Source: Candidatus Regiella insecticola LSR1
GTDB lineage: Bacteria; Pseudomonadota; Gammaproteobacteria; Enterobacterales; Enterobacteriaceae
DNA: 32,491 nt
Assembly: GCF_000143625.1 (NCBI RefSeq)
Contig: NZ_CM000957.1
Span: 1-32,491 of the forward strand
Direction of reading: 5' to 3'
Shown: positions 1-6,880 of the stretch, piece after piece
Numbering within the stretch: position 1 is the stretch's first letter
Layout of the letters: every line of letters begins with the position of its first letter
The notes under the pieces: model-generated
Told to the model about the DNA's origin: nothing
Databases searched by the model: none
Seen by the model: the letters and a program-made list of their open reading frames with translations, nothing else
Translations under genes and position numbers: made by a program

Positions 1-840
1 GTGACTAGAAAAAGTTACGTTTTCAATGCCACTCCCGTTTTTACCCCGCCTGCCAGTGAGAAGCCCCGTCCGGCCTTCATCCGTTATGCCATGCAGTGTG
101 CATCTGAGAAAGATGTGGCTCGGAGTGAATTGCTATATATCTTGCAGGGAACTATCCCTACCCGCTCCCGTCGTCTTAATGAACATCGAGCGCGTGCCTT
201 GAGGGCGATGGCGTTAGCCATGCTCTACCATTTTAATATTGCGTCCGGTTTAGTGATGGCGTCGGTGGAACAGCTGTCGGATGAATGTGGTTTGTCGACG
301 GTTTCAGACGCGGGCAATAAATCGATTACCCGAGCTTCCCGTTTACTCACCGATTTTCTCGAACCCATGGGTTTTGTGCACTGTGAAAAGGTTTGGGATA
401 GGATAATGGAAAGCTATATTCCCAAACTCATTACGCTGTCCCCGTTATTCTTCTTGTTATTTGATGTGTCATCAGAAAAATTAGAGAAAGCCCAACATCA
501 GCAAATGGGCTGGATTAACAAAGGTCTGATGGAAAAAGGAGAAGAGTCCATTACCTTAGGAGAAGCGCGTCGTCGAGCCAAAGAGCAGCACATTAAGCGG
601 GCGTTTGAATATCGACAATCCCGTTATGCCATGAATAAAAAACGCAAGCTCGCCCGACGTATGGCCAAGCTAGACGAACAGAAGGCAAAACAGACCCTTC
701 TTCAAAAAATCATTCAGCGCTATTCCCTGGTGGAACTCAATGAGATGGGACCTAAAGGGCTGAGAAATCAGGTCAACATCGAATATCATTATCTTCGAAA
801 GATAGCCAGTACACCCCCGCCAGATATTCCTGTGCATTAA
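1..840 (+). CDS. repA: RepA, IncFII/I-complex family replication initiator
   Basis: Initiator protein that would bind the plasmid origin and start theta replication with host DnaA, acting mostly in cis. The 279 residues match the IncFII_repA family layout: an N-terminal 'ATPVFTPP' segment, a central winged-helix-like region ('SVEQLSDECGL', 'KSITRASR'), and a basic C-terminal half rich in Arg/Lys ('ARRRAKEQH', 'KKRKLARRMAK'). Length is normal for the family (about 280-350). The start is GTG at base 1. If the molecule is circular, an AGGG at 32484-32487 lies just upstream, and the antisense-RNA target and pseudoknot element also precede it, so the start fits family organisation. Control is expected at translation, through the antisense RNA at 32345-32423. 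Family assignment is firm; the incompatibility group is not determined. Confidence 0.93.
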   Translation: MTRKSYVFNATPVFTPPASEKPRPAFIRYAMQCASEKDVARSELLYILQGTIPTRSRRLNEHRARALRAMALAMLYHFNIASGLVMASVEQLSDECGLSTVSDAGNKSITRASRLLTDFLEPMGFVHCEKVWDRIMESYIPKLITLSPLFFLLFDVSSEKLEKAQHQQMGWINKGLMEKGEESITLGEARRRAKEQHIKRAFEYRQSRYAMNKKRKLARRMAKLDEQKAKQTLLQKIIQRYSLVELNEMGPKGLRNQVNIEYHYLRKIASTPPPDIPVH

Positions 841-1130
841 ACTGAGTTGTCTTTGTCCCTCAAAAAAATTTTCTGCGCCTGTGCGTAGGCCTCCTCACGT
901 TTCAATACCCCTATTTGTTCCCATTTCCTCTCATCAAGTCAGAAAATAGAACTCAAAAATGACTTCGGGTCATTCAAAATGAGCCTAAGTTCGTTTAAAA
1001 ACACTTTGTCCACATTTAGATGCAAGTCGATTTTGATGATGGATGCATCCTGAGGAATAGATGCAAAATCACAGTCAACTTTTTAAAAAGAAAAAAGAAA
1101 TAAAACGTGGAAAAAATTGTGGATAAATTG
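841..1130. other. Probable oriV region with CIS-like spacer and DnaA boxes
   Basis: No gene is seen here. In IncFII/I-complex plasmids, repA is followed by a spacer of about 170 bp (CIS) and then the origin. Here the first DnaA-box-like site, TTGTCCACA (one mismatch), lies at 1006-1014, about 165 bp after the repA stop. A perfect DnaA box in opposite orientation (TGTGGATAA) lies at 1118-1126. Between them, 1078-1110 is very AT-rich. Position and contents support an origin; function is inferred from family organisation. Confidence 0.6.
1118..1126 (-). promoter_or_regulatory. DnaA box
   Basis: TGTGGATAA, the exact complement of the consensus TTATCCACA, next to an A/T-rich tract (1078-1117). 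Paired with the imperfect box at 1006-1014. Confidence 0.6.
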
Positions 1131-1284
1131 ACCTATGTTCTATTTTTAGTTGAAAAGATAAAAACCCGTCTGGCAGCGAACAAAAGCGCGGGTCCGTGGG
1201 ATATAACCGTTCAGGAGTTCGCTTACGCTCACGTCTCGGCGGATGACCTACTGTGTCCCCTGTCACTACCGAGTACCGCCTTAC

Positions 1285-1301
1285 AATGCCCTACGGGCAT
1301 T
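1285..1301. other. Perfect short hairpin in gene-free stretch
   Basis: AATGCCC and GGGCATT around a TAC loop. No T-tract follows on either strand, so it is not a clear terminator. The surrounding stretch 1131-1440 has no convincing gene: the open frames there lack support. Confidence 0.4.
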
Positions 1302-1458
1302 CAATCAAAAAATCAAAATTGAAGGGGTTTGCCATTAAAAATTAAATGAATTATCAATGATTGATATGCCCTTCCTTCTGTCACCTTCCATAAACCCATT
1401 GAAATAAAAACCTTCAGCGATTATATTGAATAAGTTGCCTATTAATAATGGCAATCGG

Positions 1459-1511
1459 GTTTGATAGCCTGAGTATCCAAGCGGACATCCGCCGCTATTT
1501 GCGGTTTTTTT
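1459..1511 (+). terminator. Leader with attenuator-like terminator
   Basis: A GCGG/CCGC pair (1481-1484/1489-1492) competes with a CCGC/GCGG hairpin (1492-1495/1501-1504) that is followed by seven T (1505-1511). The alternatives resemble a terminator/antiterminator switch. It begins with GTTTGATAGC (1459-1468), which recurs at 1631-1640 just past the structured element below. The arrangement resembles the leader of phage C4-type immunity loci. Confidence 0.45.
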
Positions 1512-1544
1512 ATGTCTGTTTTTAAGCCTAAAAAGTTACGTTCA

Positions 1545-1631
1545 TACCATGGCAGGGCGTAGCGGGGGAGCTTAGCGCTCACCGGGTTCTTGGATACCGG
1601 TCTATCAATCCTGTTACGTCTTGCCACCCTG
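1545..1631 (+). ncRNA. C4-like structured RNA (P1/P4 phage immunity type)
   Basis: The segment can fold as a closed multi-branch structure. CAGGG (1553-1557) pairs with CCCTG (1627-1631), or GGCA with TGCC. Inside lie GAGC/GCTC (1568-1571/1577-1580) and ACCGG/CCGGT (1581-1585/1597-1601). The ends, 'CCATGGCAGGG' and 'TTGCCACCCTG', are as I recall them from C4 antisense RNAs of enterobacterial P1/P4-like prophages. A small Icd-like ORF follows, as in those prophages. C4 RNAs act by base-pairing with their own transcript and cause early termination. Assignment is by memory and fold, not by search. Confidence 0.45.
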
Positions 1632-1683
1632 TTTGATAGCAGAATGGTGAGATTCGATAGAATTTATCCAAGAGGCTAAAACT

Positions 1684-1842
1684 ATGGCTATAAAAACCCC
1701 CCATTCTAAATTTATCGATATCTACTGGATTATCCCCAGAAACACCCATACTCCTTCCTGCAAAGTCTTATTGACACGAAAAGAACGAAGCCCCTTTAAA
1801 AGTGATGTTCAAGGAAGGCCGCCTTCTTTGGGCTGGACGTAA
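1684..1842 (+). CDS. Small Icd-like (prophage) ORF, 52 aa
   Basis: ATG at 1684 with AGAGG eight bases upstream; TAA at 1840-1842. The N-terminal half ('TPHSKFI', 'IPRNTHTPSCKV') resembles the conserved core of Icd-like host-cell-division-inhibitor proteins that follow C4 RNA in enterobacterial P4-like prophages. The C-terminal half does not resemble that family, so the gene may be frameshifted or diverged near residue 32. It sits 22 bp before the HTH gene at 1864 and could be co-transcribed with it. Function is not established. Confidence 0.4.
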   Translation: MAIKTPHSKFIDIYWIIPRNTHTPSCKVLLTRKERSPFKSDVQGRPPSLGWT

Positions 1843-1863
1843 GCCTGTGAGGGAGGGATTTCT

Positions 1864-2136
1864 ATGAAAACTTTCAACCTAAAGCAAATCAAAAAATTCC
1901 GAAAGGTCTTTCCAGAGCTCACCACGAAAGAGCAACTTGAAACGGCGATGCTTTTTTCTTTGGGAATAACTAAAAAAGAGATTGCCGCGATGCGGGATGT
2001 CAGCTACAAGGCAGTAGAAGTCATGTTAGATAACATTAAAAAACGATGTCAGGTTCACTCTCTCAACATGATGATGACTCTATTTCAGGTGCGTTTGGTG
2101 TTCTTTGCATTGTCTGGATGTGCTGTAAAAAATTAA
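1864..2136 (+). CDS. Small LuxR-type HTH regulator, 90 aa
   Basis: A 90-residue protein that is essentially one C-terminal LuxR-type helix-turn-helix. 'LTTKEQLETAMLFSLGITKKEIA' is the scaffold and first helices, and 'VSYKAVEVMLDNIKKRC' the recognition helix and following helix. The hallmark 'LT..E' and 'G.T.KEIA' spacing are present. No sensing domain is present. A strong ribosome site (GGGAGGGA at 1852-1859) precedes the ATG. It may act as a free-standing DNA-binding subunit or partner of the PAS-LuxR protein encoded 185 bp downstream; this is inference. No signal ligand can be read from sequence. Confidence 0.65.
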   Translation: MKTFNLKQIKKFRKVFPELTTKEQLETAMLFSLGITKKEIAAMRDVSYKAVEVMLDNIKKRCQVHSLNMMMTLFQVRLVFFALSGCAVKN

Positions 2137-2320
2137 TAATCTCTTCACTCATTCGAGGTCATAAAAGTTCAGTGTTATCTGTTTTATGGACTTTTATGAC
2201 TATTTCATACCCTAAAAAACAACTGACCACTAGGGATTTTCCCGTCTGTATTGATCTCGAGATATTCTTAATACTGCTCACTCTAATGAAAGCTCTTTTT
2301 AAAAAAAGAGGAGGGGTTAT

Positions 2321-3004
2321 ATGCATTTCAACCCAAAAGACATTTCTCCGCAGATAATTTATTTACTGAACAATCATCCTCATCCCTGCCACATACGCGA
2401 TAAAGCTTCTCGTTATCTTTATATGAATCTCGCGATGCGTGACTTCTTGAATTTACCCACAGGGTTTCCTATTGAAGGGAAAGAGTCATCTGAAATAAAA
2501 CCGGAAAAGGCGGGATTTTTTGAGGGGATCTATCAGAAAGAGGAGGTCGTCATACAAAAAGAAACCCCTGTCTCTTTACTGATAACGGGGCATTTTGGAA
2601 AAGACAATCAAATTCAACCCTATATTGTTGACATTCATCCCTTCTTTGATGAAACAGGTCAGCTTATGGGCACCCTCGCAGAAGCCAGACAATGCCTCTT
2701 TTTTTCACCCTTGGACTATCTCCAGGGCAAATCACCCAAAACATTAACCACTTCAATCCCCAATACGATTTTCACTCAAAATGAACTCCAGATAATTTTT
2801 TATGCTTATCATGCTTTAAGTAGCAAAGAAGTGGGGGAATATTTAAATCTCTCTCATAGAACAGCTGAGAATAAATTACAGGGTATTTATGAAAAAATGG
2901 GGGTTCATCACCAAAAAGGATTCAGAAAATATATTCAAGATAGTGGACTGAATCATTTTATTCCACAAAATCTACTGGCATCGAGTATTCAGCTCATTGA
3001 TTGA
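2321..3004 (+). CDS. PAS-LuxR solo transcriptional regulator
   Basis: 227 residues. The N-terminal part (about 15-130) looks like a PAS-fold sensor: 'HIRDKASRYLYMNLAMRDFLNLP' and 'VDIHPFFDETGQLMGTLAEA' match the ends of PAS domains. The C-terminal part (about 150-205) is a LuxR helix-turn-helix: 'FTQNELQIIFYAYHALSSKEVGEYLNLSHRTAENKLQGIYEKMGV', given here only as its span 2765-2905. No autoinducer-binding domain and no luxI-like gene is visible, so it is a solo. AGGAGG at 2307-2312 fixes the ATG. PAS-LuxR solos are common in insect-associated Enterobacterales. Ligand and targets are unknown. Confidence 0.75.
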   Translation: MHFNPKDISPQIIYLLNNHPHPCHIRDKASRYLYMNLAMRDFLNLPTGFPIEGKESSEIKPEKAGFFEGIYQKEEVVIQKETPVSLLITGHFGKDNQIQPYIVDIHPFFDETGQLMGTLAEARQCLFFSPLDYLQGKSPKTLTTSIPNTIFTQNELQIIFYAYHALSSKEVGEYLNLSHRTAENKLQGIYEKMGVHHQKGFRKYIQDSGLNHFIPQNLLASSIQLID

Positions 3005-3134
3005 CTACAGAAAAGATATTTTCTTGCCTTTATTTTAAATCAGGCTTGATTCTTATGATGTACAGGGGTCATGATGCCGTTTACTCTGTGGGTGCAGATG
3101 AAGGCGTTTTATCACAAAAAGAGAAATATCAATC

Positions 3135-4109
3135 ATGACTGAAGTATCACATCCCCACGATTCCTTTTTTAAGCGCTCATTACAAGAAAAAAAAATCATG
3201 ATGGATTGGTGTCAAGCACATCTTCCTGAAAAGATGCTGCCATTCATTGATTTGTCAACATTATCTATGGTGTCTAATGAGTTTATCAATTGGCCAAACA
3301 AATTACACAGTGACATTGTTTATAGTTGTCAAATGTATCACCAGCTTGGCTACCTTTATTTATCAGCAGAACATCAATCGACTCCTGATGAAATGATGGC
3401 TTTTCGGATTTTGGAGTATGTCATCAACATCATGGCCTCTCATCTTCGTCAAGGACATCCCAAATTGCCGATGGTGTTACCCCTCGTGCTGTATCATGGG
3501 AATAGCTCGCCTTATCCGCATTCAAATGAGATTTGGGCGTGTTTTGAAAATCCTGAGCTCGCAAAGAAGTGGGCCTTGGGCACCTTTGAGTTAATTGATT
3601 TGACGGTGCAATCAAACGAAGAGATTTACAAGCACGGCTGTGCTTTAGGAATGGAATATTTTTTCAAGCATCAGCGCAGCAAAAAACCGGCGGTTTTTTG
3701 GGTAGAGAAATTACTCAGAGAAGATAAACTCACTAGAATTAGAGAAGAAATTGGTTTTAAATACATCATAGATTTGGTCAAATACAATTTGTATTCTTGT
3801 GGAAATAAGGCCGATCCTGAAGAGTTAGAAAAATTGCTGTCTCTTTGGAAAAAGTATATCCCACAGACAGAGGAGGAAATTATGACATTCGCAGAACAAC
3901 TCGAAGCTAAAGGAATACAAAAAGGTAAACAAGAAGGTTATCAACAAGGTAAACAGGAAGGTTATCAACAAGGTAAACAAGAAGCGACCCGACAACTCGC
4001 AAAACAACTTCTTTCCAACGGTGTACAGTACTCAGTGGTAAAAATATCTACCGGGTTGACAGATAAAGAATTAAAATCACTCTCTCAAAAAAACAATCAG
4101 AATGATTAG
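3135..4109 (+). CDS. Rpn family recombination-promoting nuclease (Transposase_31)
   Basis: A 324-residue protein of the Rpn/PF04754 family, DNA endonucleases of the PD-(D/E)XK fold that stimulate recA-independent recombination in E. coli. Visible are the N-terminal 'HDSFFKRSL' motif, the catalytic pattern D60 followed by E79-x-Q81 ('SAEHQST'), and 'LPMVLPLVLYHG'. The C-terminal tail has the characteristic G-x3-G repeats ('KGKQEGYQQGKQEGYQQ'). The tail is encoded by a 24 bp tandem DNA repeat (3924-3983). The gene is intact and convergent with the JmjC-like gene. A second intact copy (30084) and a relic tail (29925) lie elsewhere in the window. Confidence 0.88.
   Translation: MTEVSHPHDSFFKRSLQEKKIMMDWCQAHLPEKMLPFIDLSTLSMVSNEFINWPNKLHSDIVYSCQMYHQLGYLYLSAEHQSTPDEMMAFRILEYVINIMASHLRQGHPKLPMVLPLVLYHGNSSPYPHSNEIWACFENPELAKKWALGTFELIDLTVQSNEEIYKHGCALGMEYFFKHQRSKKPAVFWVEKLLREDKLTRIREEIGFKYIIDLVKYNLYSCGNKADPEELEKLLSLWKKYIPQTEEEIMTFAEQLEAKGIQKGKQEGYQQGKQEGYQQGKQEATRQLAKQLLSNGVQYSVVKISTGLTDKELKSLSQKNNQND
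3924..3983 (+). repeat. 24 bp tandem repeat inside rpn, 2.5 copies
   Basis: Two near-identical 24 bp units (3924-3947, 3948-3971) plus a half unit (3972-3983) encode repeated GKQEGYQQ. In-frame expansion or contraction by slippage would change tail length without breaking the gene. Confidence 0.9.
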
Positions 4110-4226
4110 ATTTCTACACTGATACAAAAATCCCTAGGGAATTTTCTTCACCATACCAAAATGAGAGTAAGAGTAAATGAGACTTATATTTATGTGATTT
4201 TTGATGAAAATAACTCATCAATGGCA

Positions 4227-5345
4227 TCAGTCTTTTTTTATGGATGAGAAATACCAATACCCTTGATTAATCAGCAAGGTTAACGCTGAAATAAAATCAG
4301 TGTCGTTTATGAATTTTATGAGCATAAAGCCATCAATCGTTCTGTGACGTGCCAGCATATTCCAGGCGTCGGCATGATCTGATAACAGGGATTTGCCGTT
4401 GACAAAATAGCGGTTGCCGATGTGTAACATACGAAGCCCCATTAACCGGTGCAATGAATTTCTCTGTTGTAATAAGGTCTGAACCTGTGAAGGGGCGTAC
4501 ACCTCTGCCTCCGGTGCCTTCGGTAACTCATAGGCGGTTTGAGACATCTTTTGAACAAACCAGGTGTCCAGATGGGCTCTTTTCTGGAGTAAGAATTGAC
4601 TCATCATGTCCTGGAGGGCCGTGAGGTCTTGTGGCAGAATTTCGGTGGGATCTTCTCGCAGAAGTAAATCGGGTGAGGGGGAATACTCAATGCCTCGATG
4701 GTTTTCATCTGAAAGCGACTCAGTCCAGTTCCTTATCATGCGAAGGCTGTTGTCTGTCCAAAACTGAAGGCAGTAACTCATGGCCACTTCTGACGAAATG
4801 GCTTCATGGGGAAATTCCTTTGGGATATACAACACATCTCCGGAAATCAACTCTTCATTAATGATGGGCTCAGCAAAGTCGTTCTTGTTATAGTGCTCAA
4901 GCAATAACAATTGATGCCATACACGCCACCGACTACGGCCCATCCCTTGAATAACCAAAATGTCAGACGGTTTAGTCTGAGGGCCAATTCCACCGCCGGG
5001 TACTGAAAAAACCACCGTCAGCTCTTCTGTGTACCAATCGGGGAAAACACGAAACAGAGACAGAAATTCTTCAGCAGCTCTGTGCCAATGGTTTATCGTT
5101 TCGACTTTTAGTGACCAGTTCCGTTGACCTAATGAGGCATACCCATTAAAAGCTTGATGCACTAATTGACATTTTCCGTGACTTCTTTGAATGAGTTGGC
5201 ATTCGAGCGCTTTTTTTATCACCAGTTTTTCCAGCTCTTCAGGCGAAATCGGGTTCATAAAATCAGAAATCGCTTTTTTTAATAATACAGGGTGTTTCTG
5301 CCAGTGATGTTGTAAAAAATCTTCCCAGTTGATGATGAGATGCAT
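4227..5345 (-). CDS. RoxA/YcfD-like JmjC cupin protein, apparently lacking the iron-binding HxD
   Basis: 372 residues, colinear with E. coli YcfD (RoxA), the 2-oxoglutarate/Fe(II) oxygenase that hydroxylates Arg81 of ribosomal protein uL16. Matching landmarks are 'NWEDFLQHHWQKHPVLLK', 'VFSVPGGGIGP', 'IQGMGRSRWRV', 'LYIPKEFPHEA' and a C-terminal winged-helix segment ending 'INQGYWYF'. In YcfD the metal triad is His125-x-Asp127 and His187. Here the first two positions are Gln123 and Lys125 ('GPQTKPSD', read directly at 4971-4994), while the distal His180 is kept. The frame is open and full length, so this is not simple decay. Probably catalytically inactive or repurposed. ATG at 5345 aligns with the YcfD start. 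Confidence 0.85.
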   Translation of the reverse strand: MHLIINWEDFLQHHWQKHPVLLKKAISDFMNPISPEELEKLVIKKALECQLIQRSHGKCQLVHQAFNGYASLGQRNWSLKVETINHWHRAAEEFLSLFRVFPDWYTEELTVVFSVPGGGIGPQTKPSDILVIQGMGRSRWRVWHQLLLLEHYNKNDFAEPIINEELISGDVLYIPKEFPHEAISSEVAMSYCLQFWTDNSLRMIRNWTESLSDENHRGIEYSPSPDLLLREDPTEILPQDLTALQDMMSQFLLQKRAHLDTWFVQKMSQTAYELPKAPEAEVYAPSQVQTLLQQRNSLHRLMGLRMLHIGNRYFVNGKSLLSDHADAWNMLARHRTIDGFMLIKFINDTDFISALTLLINQGYWYFSSIKKD

Positions 5346-5381
5346 GTACTACACTTTTCCTTTTTTATTATCAAACTTAAT

Positions 5382-5402
5382 AAAAAAAAACCGCGCGGGT
5401 TA
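5382..5402 (-). terminator. Possible terminator/attenuator ahead of the JmjC-like gene
   Basis: On the minus strand AACC-CGCGC-GGTT is followed by nine T. It lies about 40 bases before the JmjC-like ATG, so it is either a leader attenuator or the terminator of a gene lost upstream. The stem is short. The rest of 5403-5637 is AT-rich and holds no gene I can support. Confidence 0.35.
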
Positions 5403-5637
5403 ACTTGACGAAAAATATTGTTATTTAAATTAATGATATCAAATCAAATATTGATTGTCATTTCTTATTATATTGACGTTTTTATGATTTCTGGTTTAGT
5501 CATTCATTTTATCAACCCGATCGCTCTAACATTGTCAAACTGAACTCTACCCTATCCTGATGTCAGGCTCTCATCACAAAACCGTCAGAATACTTAACAG
5601 CCCAGCCCACACCGAAAGAAAAAATTGGGCGGTTTAA

Positions 5638-6207
5638 AAAGATCCTTTTCTGACCACTGAGCAGACTGAAAGCTATGGCCGCTTCATCGGTGAGCCGGAT
5701 GAGCTTCTGCTGGCACGCTATTTTCATCTTGATGAGGCATACAAAGAATTTATCGGAAAAAGCAGAGGCGATAACAATCGTCTGGGAATTGCCCTACAAA
5801 TCGGGTGCGGGCGTTTTCTGGGCTCCTTTCTCACCGATATGAATCATACTCCTTCCAGAGTCCGGTATTTTATCGCCAGACAGCTCGGGATTCATGATAT
5901 CACCGTGCTGGCAGAATACGGCCAGAGAGAAAATACCCGTCGTGAGCATGCAGCGCTGATACGTCAGCATTATGATTATCGTGAATTTGCCTGGCCCTGG
6001 ACTTTTCGTCTTACCCGTCTTTTATATACCCGGAGCTGGATAAGCAACGAACGTCCCGCTCTGCTTTTCGACCTGGCGACAGGGTGGCTGATGTCGCACA
6101 GGATTATTCTCCCCGGAGCCACCACACTGACCCGACTGATTTCAGAGGTAAGGGAAAAGGCAACGCTGCGCCTGTGGAACAGGCTGGCAATGATACGTAC
6201 AGTTTTT
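5638..6207 (+). pseudogene. Tn3-family transposase, N-terminal fragment
   Basis: The open frame gives 'FLTTEQTESYGRFIGEP', 'ARYFHLDEAYKEFIGKSRGDNNRLG' and 'VRYFIARQLGI', then 'HYDYREFAWPW'. This is the N-terminal domain (DUF4158) of Tn3-family TnpA. It lacks an upstream start: TAA at 5635-5637 lies just before, and the first few residues are missing. It ends after about 190 of roughly 1000 residues at 'WNRLAMIRT'. No inverted repeat or resolvase is visible. It is joined directly, in frame, to the tail of a nuclease gene, so a deletion after insertion is likely. Confidence 0.8.
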
Positions 6208-6425
6208 AAGGAAGATAACACCAACGTAAATGAAACTCAGGTTAGTAACGGTATGGCGTGGGCCTACAGATACCATGAGCAGGTGAGAATCCAGCCATGC
6301 TAGACCTTGAACAGGAGGCTAGGCATAAGCGCCTTGGCCTATGGTCTGATCCGCAATCAAGCATTGTAGAGCCTTGGAAATGGCGGCGAGATAACAATAA
6401 ATTTCGTGCGCACGAAACCGCATAA
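6208..6425 (+). pseudogene. Thermonuclease (SNase-like) C-terminal remnant, frameshifted
   Basis: Reading on from the Tn3 fragment gives 'NVNETQVSNGMAWAYRYHEQV', then after a one-base shift near 6288 'NPAMLDLEQEARHKRLGLWSDPQ' and 'IVEPWKWRR'. This is the C-terminal third of a staphylococcal-nuclease-like secreted nuclease often carried on conjugative plasmids. The 5' two-thirds are gone, replaced by the transposase fragment, and the frame is broken. It marks the left edge of the kor/tra backbone. Its last codons overlap the 16 bp palindrome at 6402-6417. Confidence 0.75.
6402..6417. promoter_or_regulatory. 16 bp palindrome, putative Kor operator, copy 1
   Basis: TTTCGTGCGCACGAAA, a perfect palindrome about 20 bp before the korA promoter. 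The identity with copy 3 extends over 26 bp (6397-6422). Position before the kor operon suggests an operator for KorA or KorB; which protein binds is inference. Confidence 0.5.
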
Positions 6426-6436
6426 TGAATCATTAT
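6422..6436. promoter_or_regulatory. 15 bp palindromic operator candidate at the korA promoter
   Basis: ATAATGA-A-TCATTAT abuts the -35 element of the korA promoter. This is a typical place for autoregulation by KorA. Confidence 0.5.
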
Positions 6437-6439
6437 CTA

Positions 6440-6467
6440 TTGACATCAACAGATGATGATTTATATT
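6440..6467 (+). promoter_or_regulatory. Sigma-70 promoter for the kor operon
   Basis: Perfect -35 TTGACA (6440-6445), 16 bp spacer, -10 TATATT (6462-6467), about 50 bp before the korA ATG. Confidence 0.65.
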
Positions 6468-6517
6468 TAAGGGGAGGCCACAGTTAGGCCGTTGAGTTTC
6501 GGAGGTTAATCCATTGA

Positions 6518-6880
6518 ATGAAAAAACGACTAACGCAGGCCGAATTTGAACATGCCATTTCTAACCTGTCACGCGCACTAAAGCCAGCAAATGTAGAAAT
6601 TGTGAAAGCAATTTTGGTTGATGGCAGAAAGCAAAATGACATGGTTATTGAAACGGGATTAAGCCGTACAGCAATAGCGGCAATGACGAAGAAAGTTAGA
6701 GAAGCGCACAAGTTACATGGCAAACCACCGGCAGGCTGGGAACGTATCGAGCTATGTATACCATCATCAATGGTTCCTATGTTAAGGGCTATGGAAGATG
6801 AGGCGCGTAAACAGGCAAACGCTAAGGGTGAAATGAATGAATATCATAACAGTGACGAATCAGAAGGGCGGGGTAGGTAA
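6518..6880 (+). CDS. korA: KorA/TrfB-family transcriptional repressor
   Basis: 120 residues, opening 'MKKRLTQAEFEHAI' like KorA of IncP plasmids, with the TrfB helix-turn-helix at about 40-70 ('IVKAILVDGRKQNDMV' then 'GLSRTAIAAMTKKV'). KorA represses promoters of the replication, partition and transfer operons. The C-terminal part overlaps incC: the next ATG at 6837 is inside korA in another frame, the classic korA-incC nested arrangement of IncP plasmids. The GGAGG at 6501-6505 is 12 bases from the ATG, rather far. A 15 bp palindrome at its promoter suggests autoregulation. Confidence 0.82.
   Translation: MKKRLTQAEFEHAISNLSRALKPANVEIVKAILVDGRKQNDMVIETGLSRTAIAAMTKKVREAHKLHGKPPAGWERIELCIPSSMVPMLRAMEDEARKQANAKGEMNEYHNSDESEGRGR

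Noticed and set aside
1107..1322. 71-codon open frame from a GTG, + strand
   Set aside because: It starts inside the candidate DnaA box region with no ribosome site and has no recognisable protein pattern; the stretch fits origin-flanking DNA better.
1442..1627. 61-codon frame on the minus strand
   Set aside because: It is the reverse of the structured C4-like region; the hairpins and T-tract on the + strand explain the sequence.
2046..2357. 103-codon + frame overlapping two HTH genes
   Set aside because: Overlaps the end of one supported gene and the start of another in a different frame; no domain.
3924..3983. CRISPR-like repeats
   Set aside because: Short tandem units without spacers, in frame within the rpn gene; no cas genes in the window.
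4118..4140. TCCCTAGGGA palindrome between convergent genes as terminator
   Set aside because: No loop and no adequate T-tract; stem geometry is poor.
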